The translations under genes were made by a program, and so were the position numbers. The notes under the pieces are model-generated. The model was given only the letters and a program-made list of their open reading frames with translations, did not search any database and had not been told where the DNA came from. A DNA stretch of 64,000 nt from Sorangium cellulosum. GTDB taxonomy: Bacteria > Myxococcota_A > Polyangia > Polyangiales > Polyangiaceae. Shown here one piece after another: positions 55,407 to 64,000 of this stretch. How positions within the stretch are numbered: the stretch's first letter is position 1; the number at the start of each line of letters is the position of its first letter. The DNA lies in assembly GCF_002950945.1 (NCBI RefSeq), contig NZ_CP012673.1:1178001-1242000 (forward strand), read 5' to 3'.

Positions 55407-56288
55407 TCAGGCCGCGCCCGCGCTCGCTCCCACGCCGTCCAGGGCCGCCATCGCCTCGTCCGGCAGCTCCAGCTCGGCGGCGGCGAGGTTCTCGCGCAGG
55501 TGAGCCACCGACGAGGTGCCGGGGATCAGCAGGATGTTGGGCGCGCGCCGCAGCAGCCACGCGAGGGCGACCTGCATGGGCGTGGCGCCCAGGCCGTGGG
55601 CGACGTCGGCGAGGATGGACGACTGCAGCGGCGTAAAGCCGCCGAGCGGGAAGAAGGGGACATAGGCGATGTCCTCCCTGGCGAGGTCGTCGATCAAGGC
55701 GTCGTCAGCCCGGTGCGCCAGATTGTACTGGTTCTGCACGCAGACGATGTCGCAGATCCGCCGCCCCTCCGCGATCTGCGCGGGCGTGACGTTGCTGAGC
55801 CCGATATGGCGCACGAGTCCCTGACGCTGAAGCTCGGCCAGGGCGCTGAGCGGCGCCTCGATCGAGCCCTCGGCGGGACCGTGCACGCTGAACATGACGC
55901 GCAGATTCACGACCTCCAGCGCCTCGAGCCCGAGGTTGCGCAGGTTGTCATGCACCGCTTCGGTCAGCGCTTCGGGCGAGAAGGCCGGGAGCCAGGCGCC
56001 GGCCTCGTCGCGGCGGGCGCCGATCTTGGTGACGATGACCAGATCGTCCGGATAAGGCGCCAGGGCCTCGCGGATGAGCTGGTTGGTGACGTGCGGGCCG
56101 TAGAAGTCGCTGGTGTCGATGTGGTCGACCCCCGCGGCGACCGCTTCGCGCAGCACCAGGAGCGCGCCGTCGCGGTCCTTCGGGGGGCCGAACACGCCGG
56201 GCCCGGCGAGCTGCATCGCGCCGTAACCGAGGCGCTTCACGTGGCGGCGGCCGAGCCTCACGGTCCCGGCGGCGTTGATCTTGGACAT
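55407..56288 (-). CDS. Aldo/keto reductase
   Basis: A 293-residue AKR. The catalytic Asp-Tyr are in HIDTSDFYGPHVTN, the Lys in VIVTKIGAR, and the equivalent of His in VVNLRVMF is altered. The C-terminal LLIPGTSSVAHLRENLAA binds NADPH. It begins at the ATG 56288 with AAGGAG eight bases upstream. It is divergent from a LysR regulator with 95 bases between, and a palindrome lies in the gap, so it is likely the LysR target. Confidence 0.9.
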   Translation of the reverse strand: MSKINAAGTVRLGRRHVKRLGYGAMQLAGPGVFGPPKDRDGALLVLREAVAAGVDHIDTSDFYGPHVTNQLIREALAPYPDDLVIVTKIGARRDEAGAWLPAFSPEALTEAVHDNLRNLGLEALEVVNLRVMFSVHGPAEGSIEAPLSALAELQRQGLVRHIGLSNVTPAQIAEGRRICDIVCVQNQYNLAHRADDALIDDLAREDIAYVPFFPLGGFTPLQSSILADVAHGLGATPMQVALAWLLRRAPNILLIPGTSSVAHLRENLAAAELELPDEAMAALDGVGASAGAA

Positions 56289-56355
56289 GTCAAGGTCTCC
56301 TTGGCAGGCCCGGCCAAGGTAGGCCCTGGCGAGGGGCGCGATAACAGCGCACAAT

Positions 56356-56372
56356 CCGCACGGGCTGTGCGG
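56356..56372. promoter_or_regulatory. Inverted repeat between AKR and LysR genes
   Basis: CCGCAC-GGGCT-GTGCGG has perfect six-base arms around a five-base centre, in the 95-base divergent gap and 12 bases before the LysR ATG. LysR regulators commonly bind such palindromes beside their own gene. Confidence 0.6.
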
Positions 56373-56383
56373 GATACCGAACA

Positions 56384-57289
56384 ATGAACCTGGACCTCGG
56401 CGACCTCGACGCCTTTGTCGCAGTCGCTCGCGCCAAGAGCTTCCGGGACGCAGCGCGGGCGACCGGCCGCAGCGCCTCGGCGGTCAGCGAGGCGGTGCGC
56501 CGCCTCGAGGAGCAGCTCGGCGTCCGGCTGCTCCACCGCACGACGCGCAGCGTCGCGCCCACGGAAGCCGGGGCGCGGCTGCTCGACCGCCTGGTGCCGG
56601 CGCTGGGCGAAGTGGCCGCCGCCGTGGATGTGGTGAACGGCTTCCGCGACCGGCCGGCGGGCACGCTGCGGCTGAACGTGCCGGTCAGCGCCGCCCGCCT
56701 GGTGCTGCCGGACATCATCCCGGCGTTCCTCGCCGCCTATCCGGAGATCCAGCTGGAGGTGGTCGCGGAGGACGCCTTCATCGACGTGCTGGCGGCCGGT
56801 TGCGACGCCGGCATCCGCTACGACGAGCGGCTGGAGCAGGACATGATCGCCGTCCCCATAGGCCCGCGCATCCAGCGCTTCGCGACCGCCGCGGCGCCCG
56901 CCTACCTGGATCGGCGCGGCCGCCCGGAGCACCCGCGCGATCTGCTGCAGCACGCCTGCATGCGCGGCCGCTTCAGCAGCGGCCAGATGATCACCTGGGA
57001 GTTCGAACGCGACGGCGAGGTGGTGCGGGTCGACCCCGCGGGACCGCTGCTGGTCAGCGCGGGCGCCGCCGTCGACCTGGCGGTGGATGCGGCGATCGCC
57101 GGCGTCGGCGTCATCCACCTGTTCGAGGATTGGCTGCGCCCGCACCTCGACAGCGGCGCGCTGGAGCCGGTGCTCGAGCCTTGGTGGCAGAGCTTCTCGG
57201 GGCCGTTCCTCTATTATCCGGGACGCCGGCTCGTCCCCGCGCCGCTGCGCGCCTTCATCGATTTCGTGAGGTCATCCGCGAAGCGGTGA
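56384..57289 (+). CDS. LysR-family transcriptional regulator
   Basis: A 301-residue regulator. The N-terminal winged helix reads LDAFVAVARAKSFRDAARATGRSASAVSEAVRRLEEQLGVRLLHRTTRSV. The effector domain continues through LRLNVPVSAARLVLPDIIPAFLAAYPEIQLEV and the C-terminal FLYYPGRRLVPAPLRAFIDFV. By position it controls the divergent aldo/keto reductase. The effector is unknown. Confidence 0.93.
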   Translation: MNLDLGDLDAFVAVARAKSFRDAARATGRSASAVSEAVRRLEEQLGVRLLHRTTRSVAPTEAGARLLDRLVPALGEVAAAVDVVNGFRDRPAGTLRLNVPVSAARLVLPDIIPAFLAAYPEIQLEVVAEDAFIDVLAAGCDAGIRYDERLEQDMIAVPIGPRIQRFATAAAPAYLDRRGRPEHPRDLLQHACMRGRFSSGQMITWEFERDGEVVRVDPAGPLLVSAGAAVDLAVDAAIAGVGVIHLFEDWLRPHLDSGALEPVLEPWWQSFSGPFLYYPGRRLVPAPLRAFIDFVRSSAKR

Positions 57290-57365
57290 GCGGCGGGGGG
57301 GCCCGCACACCTACCGCGACCTGCGCCGGCATGGGCTCCGGCGTGCCCACGCCAGGAGCTCCGGC

Positions 57366-59237
57366 CTATTGCAGCGTCACGGTGTAGGAGCCATTGGCTC
57401 GGAGGCCGAGCATCTGGATGACCCGGACGACGTACTGGCCAGGTTGCTCGAAGAGCGACGACACGTCATTGTCACCTTCCAGAAGATATTCCTCGAGGGG
57501 GAGCTCTTCGGCCGGCGCACCGCGCCGGCTCACTTCGATGCGGCCAGTGTCCGTATCCCGCAGCACGATGTGGAGGTTGGTCGATGCGCCTGCGCTCAGC
57601 AGGAACCAATCCTCGTCTTCTCCCTTGGCCGGCTCCCACTTGCCCTCGACGGCCTTGCCGGCCTCCAGCGTGGTCGCCGTCTCCAGGGACGCCCCGTGAT
57701 CGTCCGTGTAGAGGGAGATGTAACGATCGATGTCCTCGGGGCTCGGGAGCAGCGGCGACGAGACCATCTGTTCCCCCAGCGAAGCCCGGAGGTAGTATGT
57801 GCCCGTCTGGCTCGGCTTGAACGAGACGGTCCGGTCCGAGGCCGATGCCACGAGGTCCTGCTGGGCGTCGAAGAGCTCGAGAGGCACGCGGCCACCGAGG
57901 GAGTAAAGCGTGTTCGCCTGCAGATCGACGGCGAACATGTCCACGTCGCCGGGCGGCTCGATGCGCGCGCTCCATTCGCCGGGATCGACCACGCTGGCCG
58001 AATCGGGGCGATCGCCGTGGTCGTCTTCCACGTGACACAGGGGCCGCGACGGGTCGTCCGTGTGACCCTCGCACGCGCGAAAATCCCGGAGGAGACCCAG
58101 GTAAAGCGAGAGCCAGCGGGAGAAGACCTCATGGTTCTCCTCGTTCATGTTCGACTGATCGACGGCGCGCTGCATCTGGTCGGCTCGAGCCAGCATCAAC
58201 TCGATCTGCTCGAACAGCGTGGGGCTCTGGTTGCGCCGCAGCCAGTCCGCGAACGCGTCGCGGTTCTGTTCGAGCGTGCGCCCCTGGTTGGCCACGTAAT
58301 CTGGCCGGGACACGCCGACCAGGTCGAAGTCGTAGGGAGCGTAACATATCGCCTTGCGATCGAGGTCGACCATGGTGACCAGGTTCTTGCCTTCGATCCC
58401 GTCGTACTGAATCACGAAATCGTGCAGCAGGTTCAACAGCAACAGACCAACCTGGTCCACCTTGAGCTGCGAGGTGTCGACCCCGGACAGCTCTTCCCAT
58501 TCCACCATGCCGCAGCGCTCGGCCATCTCGTCCTCGGGCTCGCGCACGAACGCGAGGCGCGTCTCCTCCTTGCCGGTCGGCGCGTCGTGGTAGGTGAGCC
58601 GTACGAGCCGCGTCTTGAGCGAGGGGACCTGCAGCTGATCGAGCACTTGATAAACAGTGTCCTCCATCAGCACGCGCTGCTCGTAGGTCTCGATAGAGTC
58701 CGCCTTGAGCGTGGGAGGCAAGCCTTCCCTGTCTCCGCAATGCGTGACGAACTTCACCGACTTGCCGAGGTGCGCGAAGATGTTATCCTTCTGCTTTTCC
58801 TCGAATTTGAGCGAGAACGGGCGAAATCCGCAATGGAAGCGCGAAACTCCCCGGGCGATGATGTTCGCGGTGATCGGCGCCGCGCCGCTCTGGTCGCTCA
58901 GCTCGATCACGGCCTGTGAGCCCGATTCCTCTTTCGTGGGGGCGCTGTTCAGCTTCGTAAAATCGGCAGAGATCCGCATGTTCAACACGTCGCGGCTCTT
59001 GAACATGGGCGACTTTGAAGCGTCACAGGTGAACATCTGCGAGTCCGGCGACGTGTCGGCGGGCGTCTCATCGCCGTTGTCGGCGGGCGCCTCATCGCCA
59101 TTGTAGGCGGGCGCCTCATCGCCATCGGGATCTTCTCCCAGGGCTGCCGCAGGGGGGCTCGAGCACCCCATGATTGCGCTCGTGGCCATTGCCATGGCGA
59201 GGAAGACCTCTGCACGCCGCTCACAAAAAACGACCAT
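57366..59237 (-). CDS. CotH-like predicted lipoprotein with PPC-like C-terminus
   Basis: A 623-residue exported protein; the lipobox is SAIMGC. A 24-bp tandem repeat (three copies, about 59060-59130) encodes GDEAPAxN units just after it. The next 330 residues resemble the CotH fold: ARGVSRFHCGFRPFSLKF, VKFVTHC, LVRLTYHDAPTGKEETRLAFV and CYAPYDFDLVGV. CotH proteins are atypical kinases or spore-coat proteins; activity here is unknown. The C-terminal part (about 440-620) has PPC-like repeats: DVDMFAVDLQANTLYSLGG and EDEDWFLLSAGA. The ATG at 59237 has AAAGGAG six bases upstream and is preferred over 59300. Confidence 0.72.
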   Translation of the reverse strand: MVVFCERRAEVFLAMAMATSAIMGCSSPPAAALGEDPDGDEAPAYNGDEAPADNGDETPADTSPDSQMFTCDASKSPMFKSRDVLNMRISADFTKLNSAPTKEESGSQAVIELSDQSGAAPITANIIARGVSRFHCGFRPFSLKFEEKQKDNIFAHLGKSVKFVTHCGDREGLPPTLKADSIETYEQRVLMEDTVYQVLDQLQVPSLKTRLVRLTYHDAPTGKEETRLAFVREPEDEMAERCGMVEWEELSGVDTSQLKVDQVGLLLLNLLHDFVIQYDGIEGKNLVTMVDLDRKAICYAPYDFDLVGVSRPDYVANQGRTLEQNRDAFADWLRRNQSPTLFEQIELMLARADQMQRAVDQSNMNEENHEVFSRWLSLYLGLLRDFRACEGHTDDPSRPLCHVEDDHGDRPDSASVVDPGEWSARIEPPGDVDMFAVDLQANTLYSLGGRVPLELFDAQQDLVASASDRTVSFKPSQTGTYYLRASLGEQMVSSPLLPSPEDIDRYISLYTDDHGASLETATTLEAGKAVEGKWEPAKGEDEDWFLLSAGASTNLHIVLRDTDTGRIEVSRRGAPAEELPLEEYLLEGDNDVSSLFEQPGQYVVRVIQMLGLRANGSYTVTLQ

Positions 59238-60126
59238 GATGCTCCTTTCGCCGCGCATCAGCACACGGACAATCGCGCGCCGCCCGGATGTGGGCCGCAC
59301 ACCGGGATTGATGCCGCCAGGGGGCGCGAGCCTTCAGATGATTTGTCGTGGCGTCTTCGACTCGCTCGCCTGGGCACCTGGAGGGGTGTCGTCGCGGATA
59401 TTTTCAGCCATCGAAGCGCGACCTTTACTATCGCACTGAAACCTCCGGGCGCGGTGGGCGCTCGAGGAGACCGGGCTGCCGTATCGAGCCCACGCGCTCG
59501 ACCACACCGCCGGTGAGCTCGACGGGGGCGCCTACGGCCGCATCAGCCCCTTCCACCAGGCGCCGGCTCATCGAGACAGCCGTGGCGGGATCACCTCCCG
59601 CGTCGCGATGGGGATCGCGGGGTCGTATGTGGGGTGCGATGATGTGTGCTCCGCGACACCCTCGCCGGCGTCCCGGTGGAATTCGTGGCCGCCGGTGAGC
59701 GATCCGAGCTGCCCTCCCGTGAAGAAGAGGCTCGCGCGTAAACGCCGGCGGCGACCGCGCGGTCGTCCGGCTCGACGAGCACCGGAGTGAACCGCACGTG
59801 ACCCGGCGCTCGCGCCCACACGGCCGGCGGCGAGGTGCGCCGCGTGTGCCGCCGTGTCCATCACCGCGGTTGCCGCAACGCCCGTGCCACTGTGTTCGGC
59901 GCCGCGTTCACGCGACGTGTCAAGCGCGCTGCAACACAGAATCAACTTGACAGTGAGAGGGGCCTTCGTCTTGGTATTGTAAAGACAGATCCCTTTGATC
60001 GGGACACAGCTTGGCGGACGCCGTACGTGTCCGCGACGCTGGGAGCTCTCTCAGCACATCCACCGCGCCCTGGAGCGGTAGACCCCGATCCGCGTCCTCA
60101 ATTGAAAGAACCAGTGAGGTAGTTCT
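59238..60126. other. 889-base gap with degraded gene fragments
   Basis: No intact gene is supported. A GST fragment (59411-59580) and a short coding-like stretch ending near 59740 are visible. A TTGACA box at 59947 could be the -35 element for the downstream gene, but no -10 at proper spacing was found. Confidence 0.5.
59411..59580 (+). pseudogene. Glutathione S-transferase fragment
   Basis: One frame reads RDLYYRTETSGR, and the next frame continues RWALEETGLPYRAHALDHTAGELDGG through AYGRISPFHQAPAH. Together these match a GST N-terminal domain (compare WALEECGIAYEA and VSPFKQVPA in the intact GST at 54436). A frameshift separates the parts and nothing of the C-terminal domain remains. Confidence 0.6.
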
Positions 60127-61641
60127 ATGTCCCTCTTCATCTCACGTGCCCCAGCTGTTTTCCTGGCTCAGGTTGGCTTGCTCGCCACGGCTTCCTGGGG
60201 CTTCGCCGGGTGCGGCCCGGCGGATCGCCTGGACGGTCCGGTCGGAGCTCACGGGGACGCCGTCGTCGACGGCGAGCCCGGCGACGAGGGCGATGAGGGC
60301 GGCGCCGGCGAGGGAGCCTCCTTCACTTCGCGCGAGATCACACGAGGCCTGCAGTCTCCGATGCGGATCGTCCTGGGTCCGGACGGCTCCCTGTGGTTGA
60401 CCGAGCGCGTGTCGAAGCGGGTCCTGCGCGTGCGGCCGGAGGACGGCCAGCAGACGACCGCGGTCACCATCGAGGAAGCGTTCCAGTCGGGGGGACAGGA
60501 CGGGGTGCTGGGCCTGGCCCTGCACCCGGATCTGCTCCAGGGCAAGGGCAGAGACCACGTGTACGTCTCCTTCACCTACGACGTCGATCCCGGCCCGGCC
60601 GTGGACCGCAGGACGAAGATCCGCCGCTACACGTACAATCCGGGGACCGGGACCCTGGGGAGCCCGCTCGACGTCATCACCGGCCTGCCCGGGAGCGACG
60701 ATCACAACTCCGCGCGGCTCCTCTTCGGCCCGGATCGGAAGCTCTACTACACGGTCGGGGATCAGGGGAACAATCAGTTTGGCAGGAAGTGCCTCCCCAT
60801 CCGCGCGCAGGAGCTGCCCACGGCGGCGGACGTCGCGGCGCATGACTGGTCGAGGTACGCTGGCAAGGTCCTGCGCTTGAACCTCGACGGCTCGATCCCG
60901 CACGACAACCCGCGGATCGGCGGCACCCGCAGCCATGTCTATTCGTACGGCCACCGCAACGCGCAGGGCCTCACGTTCGGCCGGGGTGGCAAGCTCTACG
61001 CGAACGAGCATGGGCCGAAGAGCGACGACGAGCTGAACCTCATCCTGCCCGGCAAGAACTACGGCTGGCCGCACGTCGCCGGCTATCAGGACGACCAGGC
61101 GTACACGTACGACAACTGGTCGGCCTCGAGCCCGACGCCGTGCGAGGCGCTCGAGTGGGACGACTACGAGGCGCCTCCCTCCGTCCCGCAGCAGGAGGAG
61201 AGCGCCTGGAGCCACCCCGACTTCCGGGAGCCGCTCCTCACCTTCTACACCGTCGAGGACGGGCACGACTTCCGCGAGTCGGTGTGCGGCGTGGACTTCA
61301 ACTGGATCTGCTGGCCCACGATCGCGCCCTCCTCGCTCCACTACTACCCCGCCGGGCGCGGCGTTCCTGGGTGGGGGAACTCTCTCCTGATCACCAGCCT
61401 CAAGAGGGGCGCGGTGTTCCGGGTGAAGCTGAGCGCGAACGGGAGATCCGTGGCCAGTGAGCCTGTCCGCGAGCTCGCCACCAGCAACCGCTACCGCGAC
61501 CTCGCGATCGGCCCGGACCGCCGGACATTTTACGTGATCACGGACCCGTCGGGGAGCACGAGCGGACCGACCGGTCTGGGCACGACGGTCCTGGACAACC
61601 CGGGAGCGATCCTCGAGTTCAAGTACACGGGAGCGCACTGA
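60127..61641 (+). CDS. PQQ-dependent sugar dehydrogenase-like lipoprotein
   Basis: A 504-residue predicted lipoprotein (lipobox GFAGC) with a Gly/Asp/Glu-rich linker. The rest is the glucose/sorbosone dehydrogenase propeller: MRIVLGPDGSLWLTER, GLALHPDLLQ, SYGHRNAQGLTF, ANEHGPKSDDELNLILPGKNYGWPHVAG and a late LLITSLKRGAVFRVKL. These enzymes oxidise aldoses with PQQ and Ca. The ATG at 60127 follows a GAGGT and begins the signal peptide. Confidence 0.88.
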   Translation: MSLFISRAPAVFLAQVGLLATASWGFAGCGPADRLDGPVGAHGDAVVDGEPGDEGDEGGAGEGASFTSREITRGLQSPMRIVLGPDGSLWLTERVSKRVLRVRPEDGQQTTAVTIEEAFQSGGQDGVLGLALHPDLLQGKGRDHVYVSFTYDVDPGPAVDRRTKIRRYTYNPGTGTLGSPLDVITGLPGSDDHNSARLLFGPDRKLYYTVGDQGNNQFGRKCLPIRAQELPTAADVAAHDWSRYAGKVLRLNLDGSIPHDNPRIGGTRSHVYSYGHRNAQGLTFGRGGKLYANEHGPKSDDELNLILPGKNYGWPHVAGYQDDQAYTYDNWSASSPTPCEALEWDDYEAPPSVPQQEESAWSHPDFREPLLTFYTVEDGHDFRESVCGVDFNWICWPTIAPSSLHYYPAGRGVPGWGNSLLITSLKRGAVFRVKLSANGRSVASEPVRELATSNRYRDLAIGPDRRTFYVITDPSGSTSGPTGLGTTVLDNPGAILEFKYTGAH

Positions 61642-61665
61642 GCCAGCGCCCGAGGAGCCGGGCCT

Positions 61666-61788
61666 GTCGCGGACGAGGAGCTCGCGGCGCTCGAGGTCGA
61701 GGTCCTTCACGCGGAGCTCGGCGCATTCCAGCAGACGGAGGCCGGCGCCGCACAGGAGGGGGGTGCGGCGCCAGCGTCCTCCGCCCAT
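61666..61788 (-). pseudogene. Tyrosine recombinase (integrase) fragment
   Basis: The minus frame reads LLCGAGLRLLECAELRVKDLDLERRELLVRD, which matches the first catalytic Arg region of phage/integron integrases (LLYGTGLRLxECLxLRVKDID). The flanking parts, the rest of the catalytic domain and the Tyr, are absent. It is a short relic of a mobile element. It lies in the 174-base gap between two lipoprotein genes. Confidence 0.7.
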
Positions 61789-61815
61789 GAGGGCGCCCGA
61801 CCTCGCCGGGTGGTC

Positions 61816-63456
61816 CTACCGCGGGTTCACGATCGAGATCTGGAACCACTCGCCCGTCTTGTTGGGCTGCTGGGTTACGCCTCCGACAACACCGGACCGG
61901 CACAGGTTTCCTTCGGAGCCGTCCGTATCCCGCGGTCCCATGACGTTCCACACCGAAGCGCTGCAGTCCGCTACGGTTTCGGTCAGATGGAAGTGCACCA
62001 GGCCGCTGCCCATCCTCCAGTACACGAAGTTGTATTGCGGGTAACAAGAGGTCCCGAAGCAGTCGACGCACCCAGCTGGCCACTGCACGATATCCTCCTC
62101 CCCGCCCGCGGTCTCTTCCTTCGTCGTGAAATAATAGGTCATCTCGCTGAGCTGCTCCGGGCTGAAGCCCACGCTCGCGAGGCTCCATCGCAATGTCCCG
62201 CAATCTGCACATTCTCTGCATTCCAGCACGATGTCGTCCGCGTCCGTCGCGTCCGCGAGCACGGCAGCAGGCCACATGGCGGGAATGTCATCGCCGAGCG
62301 TGTCAGTGAACTGTGCCGCGATGCCCGGCGGCGCGCAGAAGGGCAGCCACTGGCACTCCGGATCGGCGCAATCCGCGAGCCCGTCCCCATCGTCATCGTA
62401 GCCGTTGCTGCAAGCCGCGTCGGTGTCCTCGCGCGGCGGTGCGCACCAGGGCAGCCACTGGCACTCCGGATCGGCGCAATCCGTGAGCCAGTCCCCATCG
62501 TCATCGTAGCCGTTGCTGCAGGCCGCGTCGGTGTCCTCGCGCGGCGGCGCGCACCAGGGCAGCCACTGGCACTCCGGATCGGCGCAATCTGCGAGCCCGT
62601 CCCCATCGTCATCGTAGCCGTTGCTGCAGGCCGCGTCGGTGTCCTCGCGCGGCGGCGCGCACCAGGGCAGCCACTGGCACTCCGGATCGGCGCAATCTGC
62701 GAGCCCGTCCCCATCGTCATCGTAGCCGTTGCTGCAGGCCGCGTCGTTGTCCTCGCGCCACGTTGCGCACCAGGGCAGCCACTGGCACTCCGGATCGGCG
62801 CAATCTGCGAGCCCGTCCCCATCGTCATCGTAGCCGTTGCTGCAGGCCGCGTCGCTGTCCTCTCGCGGCGGCGCGCAGAAGGGCAGCCACTGGCACTCCG
62901 GATCGGCGCAATCTGCGAGCCCGTCCCCGTCGTCATCGTAGCCGTTGCTGCAGGCTGCGTCGCTGTCCTCGCGCGGCGCCGCCGTGTCGTCGACGCCGAT
63001 GGCGATGTCGAGGCTCCCCTGGCCGACGGAGATGATATCGCCGTCGGCGCGGAACTGGAACACGACCGTCGATGTCGTGCCTTCGTTGATGAAGACCTGC
63101 AGCGGGTTCGGCGACGTCAGGACCGCCTGAACGGGCTGGTAGCTGAAGCCGGTCCACCGCTCCAGGACCCAGTATTGCTCGAGGTATACGTCATAGCGGC
63201 CGACCGGAAGCACCTCCGTGATCACCGGCGTATCGGTCGATCCATAGACGAGCCGGCTCGTCGGGCCGTAGATGTCGAACCATGCGTTCGACAGGCGGTA
63301 CGTCGCGCCCGTGACGCTGGTCCCGACGAGGGCGAGGCTGATCGAGCCGACATCGGACGCCTGCTCGACGCCGTCCGGCGCCTCCGCTCCACAACCCACC
63401 TGCATCGCAAGAGCCGCCAGCACGGAACATACAAATAGTTGTCGCAAGTGTCTCAT
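61816..63456 (-). CDS. Lipoprotein with six Asp/Cys-rich tandem repeats
   Basis: A 546-residue predicted lipoprotein (lipobox AMQVGC). Residues 30-155 are a beta-rich domain. Six repeats of 36 residues follow, each with the Ca-binding-like core CSNGYDDDGDGLADC and a CADPECQWLPFC tail (four Cys each). They resemble thrombospondin type-3-like loops common in myxobacterial surface proteins. A C-terminal domain of 165 residues with paired Cys ends the protein. A Ca-dependent surface-adhesion role is inferred. Confidence 0.8.
   Translation of the reverse strand: MRHLRQLFVCSVLAALAMQVGCGAEAPDGVEQASDVGSISLALVGTSVTGATYRLSNAWFDIYGPTSRLVYGSTDTPVITEVLPVGRYDVYLEQYWVLERWTGFSYQPVQAVLTSPNPLQVFINEGTTSTVVFQFRADGDIISVGQGSLDIAIGVDDTAAPREDSDAACSNGYDDDGDGLADCADPECQWLPFCAPPREDSDAACSNGYDDDGDGLADCADPECQWLPWCATWREDNDAACSNGYDDDGDGLADCADPECQWLPWCAPPREDTDAACSNGYDDDGDGLADCADPECQWLPWCAPPREDTDAACSNGYDDDGDWLTDCADPECQWLPWCAPPREDTDAACSNGYDDDGDGLADCADPECQWLPFCAPPGIAAQFTDTLGDDIPAMWPAAVLADATDADDIVLECRECADCGTLRWSLASVGFSPEQLSEMTYYFTTKEETAGGEEDIVQWPAGCVDCFGTSCYPQYNFVYWRMGSGLVHFHLTETVADCSASVWNVMGPRDTDGSEGNLCRSGVVGGVTQQPNKTGEWFQISIVNPR
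62341..62988. repeat. Six 108-bp tandem repeats
   Basis: Copies start at 62341, 62449, 62557, 62665, 62773 and 62881, a strict 108-base period that keeps frame. The copies are nearly identical at DNA level, implying recent expansion or gene conversion. They encode the 36-residue Asp/Cys repeats. Confidence 0.95.
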
Positions 63457-63931
63457 GATGACTTCATATCAGAGGCGCTCGCGCAGGAGAAGAAAGATCG
63501 TCGGGGCGCACGATCACGACACGCGCCCATCGGCCATGGGTTATCGGCCATTCGGCCATTCGGCCATCGGGCCATCGGGCCATCGGGCCATCCGGCCTTC
63601 CTCGCTTGCCTTGGACGGCCGGCGAGCACCGGCTCGTGTCGCGCGTGTCGTGAATGTGTGCGCTTTCGTCCGCTTTCTTTACATCGCGCGCTGGCACGGG
63701 CGCTGGTCATCGGGCTTCCGCAGCGCGCTCGGCGCCGGCGGAGGCGGCCTTCGTGTGCCGCTCGAGCTCCCGCAGGCAGCGCCATACGCTCGTTCCGCCC
63801 GTTGAGTCCCTCTGCAACGGATCTCCGACTTTCTCGCGAGCTGCGGGTATGGCATCCTGCCGGGCATGACCGTCGGTCCATGCGACGCCGCCACCGCGCC
63901 CTCCCTGCCCCCCGATCGCCTTCACGTATCT
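63457..63931. other. Intergenic region with GGCCAT microrepeats
   Basis: A 475-base gap. Seven copies of GGCCAT spaced 8-9 bases apart fill 63531-63597. No gene was found. A TGGCACG at 63692 resembles the -24 half of a sigma-54 promoter, but the -12 half lacks GC. Confidence 0.5.
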
Positions 63932-64000
63932 ATGCACGTTATACCGATATACCAGGTGGATGCTTTCGCGAGCCGTCTGTTCGCGGGAAACCCGGCTGCG
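63932..64000 (+). CDS. PhzF-family protein, N-terminus (partial)
   Basis: The first 23 codons read MHVIPIYQVDAFASRLFAG then NPAA, which matches the PhzF start (xVDAFtxxxFxGNPAAV). PhzF-fold proteins are isomerases of the diaminopimelate epimerase superfamily. The gene runs off the window end. The same motif occurs in many PhzF-like enzymes unrelated to phenazine synthesis, so a pathway is not implied. Confidence 0.75.
   Translation, partial: MHVIPIYQVDAFASRLFAGNPAA

Noticed and set aside
62341..62988. Possible CRISPR array
   Set aside because: The 108-base period contains no distinct repeat-spacer alternation and translates in frame to protein repeats.
63692..63707. Sigma-54 promoter before the PhzF-family gene
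   Set aside because: TGGCACG is perfect but the -12 half is CTGGT, lacking the essential GC.

Overview
The window looks like chromosome of a large-genome myxobacterium, most likely a Sorangium-type member of the Polyangiales. The support is very high GC with strong GC3, many predicted lipoproteins with Gly/Ser/Thr-rich linkers, a Ser/Thr kinase with an FHA domain, an FHA-type sigma-54 activator, plant cell wall hydrolases, an RHS toxin, and short Cys/Asp repeat lipoproteins. No rRNA, tRNA, CRISPR array, complete insertion sequence or intact prophage was seen. All assignments come from reading motifs and context; no database search was run.

Layout. 1-4.1 kb: the end of a Tol operon (ExbD/TolR end, TolA-like, TolB), then two tandemly duplicated lipoproteins, the first behind a good sigma-54 promoter match. 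4.2-9.5 kb (minus strand): kinase-FHA protein, thiD, a Phd/PIN toxin-antitoxin pair overlapping thiD, a surface lipoprotein and a small Cys-rich protein. 9.8-13.8 kb: an ABC ATPase, an ABC-2 permease fused to a CPBP protease, and an extensin-like peptidoglycan protein. 13.9-19.1 kb: a class III lanthipeptide locus. It has a divergent ABC exporter, a 54-residue precursor, a strong terminator and a LanKC synthetase. 19.2-22.6 kb: a glycoside hydrolase and a LacI regulator sharing an operator-like sequence. 22.6-27.9 kb: serB, uvrB and rsgA. 28.0-34.2 kb: an RHS protein ending in a deaminase-type toxin domain, followed by a large unrecognised protein. 34.2-40.6 kb: an exported protein, a sigma-54 activator and a HEAT-like lipoprotein. 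40.8-44.7 kb: a four-gene redox operon whose last gene is frameshifted at a G8 run. 45-52 kb: an FHA-like membrane protein, a pectinacetylesterase-family lipoprotein, proA, a GH10 xylanase and a CE15 glucuronoyl esterase. 52.2-57.3 kb: polyphosphate glucokinase, P450, GST, aldo/keto reductase and LysR. 57.4-64 kb: lipoproteins mixed with gene debris (GST fragment, tyrosine recombinase fragment), ending in the first codons of a PhzF-family gene.

The most interesting system is the lanthipeptide locus. The precursor has a class III leader motif (ILxLQ-type), fifteen consecutive glycines, and a 21-residue core with two SxxSx(3-4)C motifs of the kind cyclised to labionin. It follows a near-perfect Shine-Dalgarno and a -24/-12 (sigma-54) promoter match with exact spacing. 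A long hairpin with seven T residues separates it from the synthetase. The synthetase has lyase, kinase and cyclase regions, and the cyclase lacks the zinc ligands, as expected for class III. Other notable items are the RHS deaminase toxin with an apparently missing N-terminus, the LacI operator pair, a polysaccharide-degrading set with paired palindromes, and several degraded genes.
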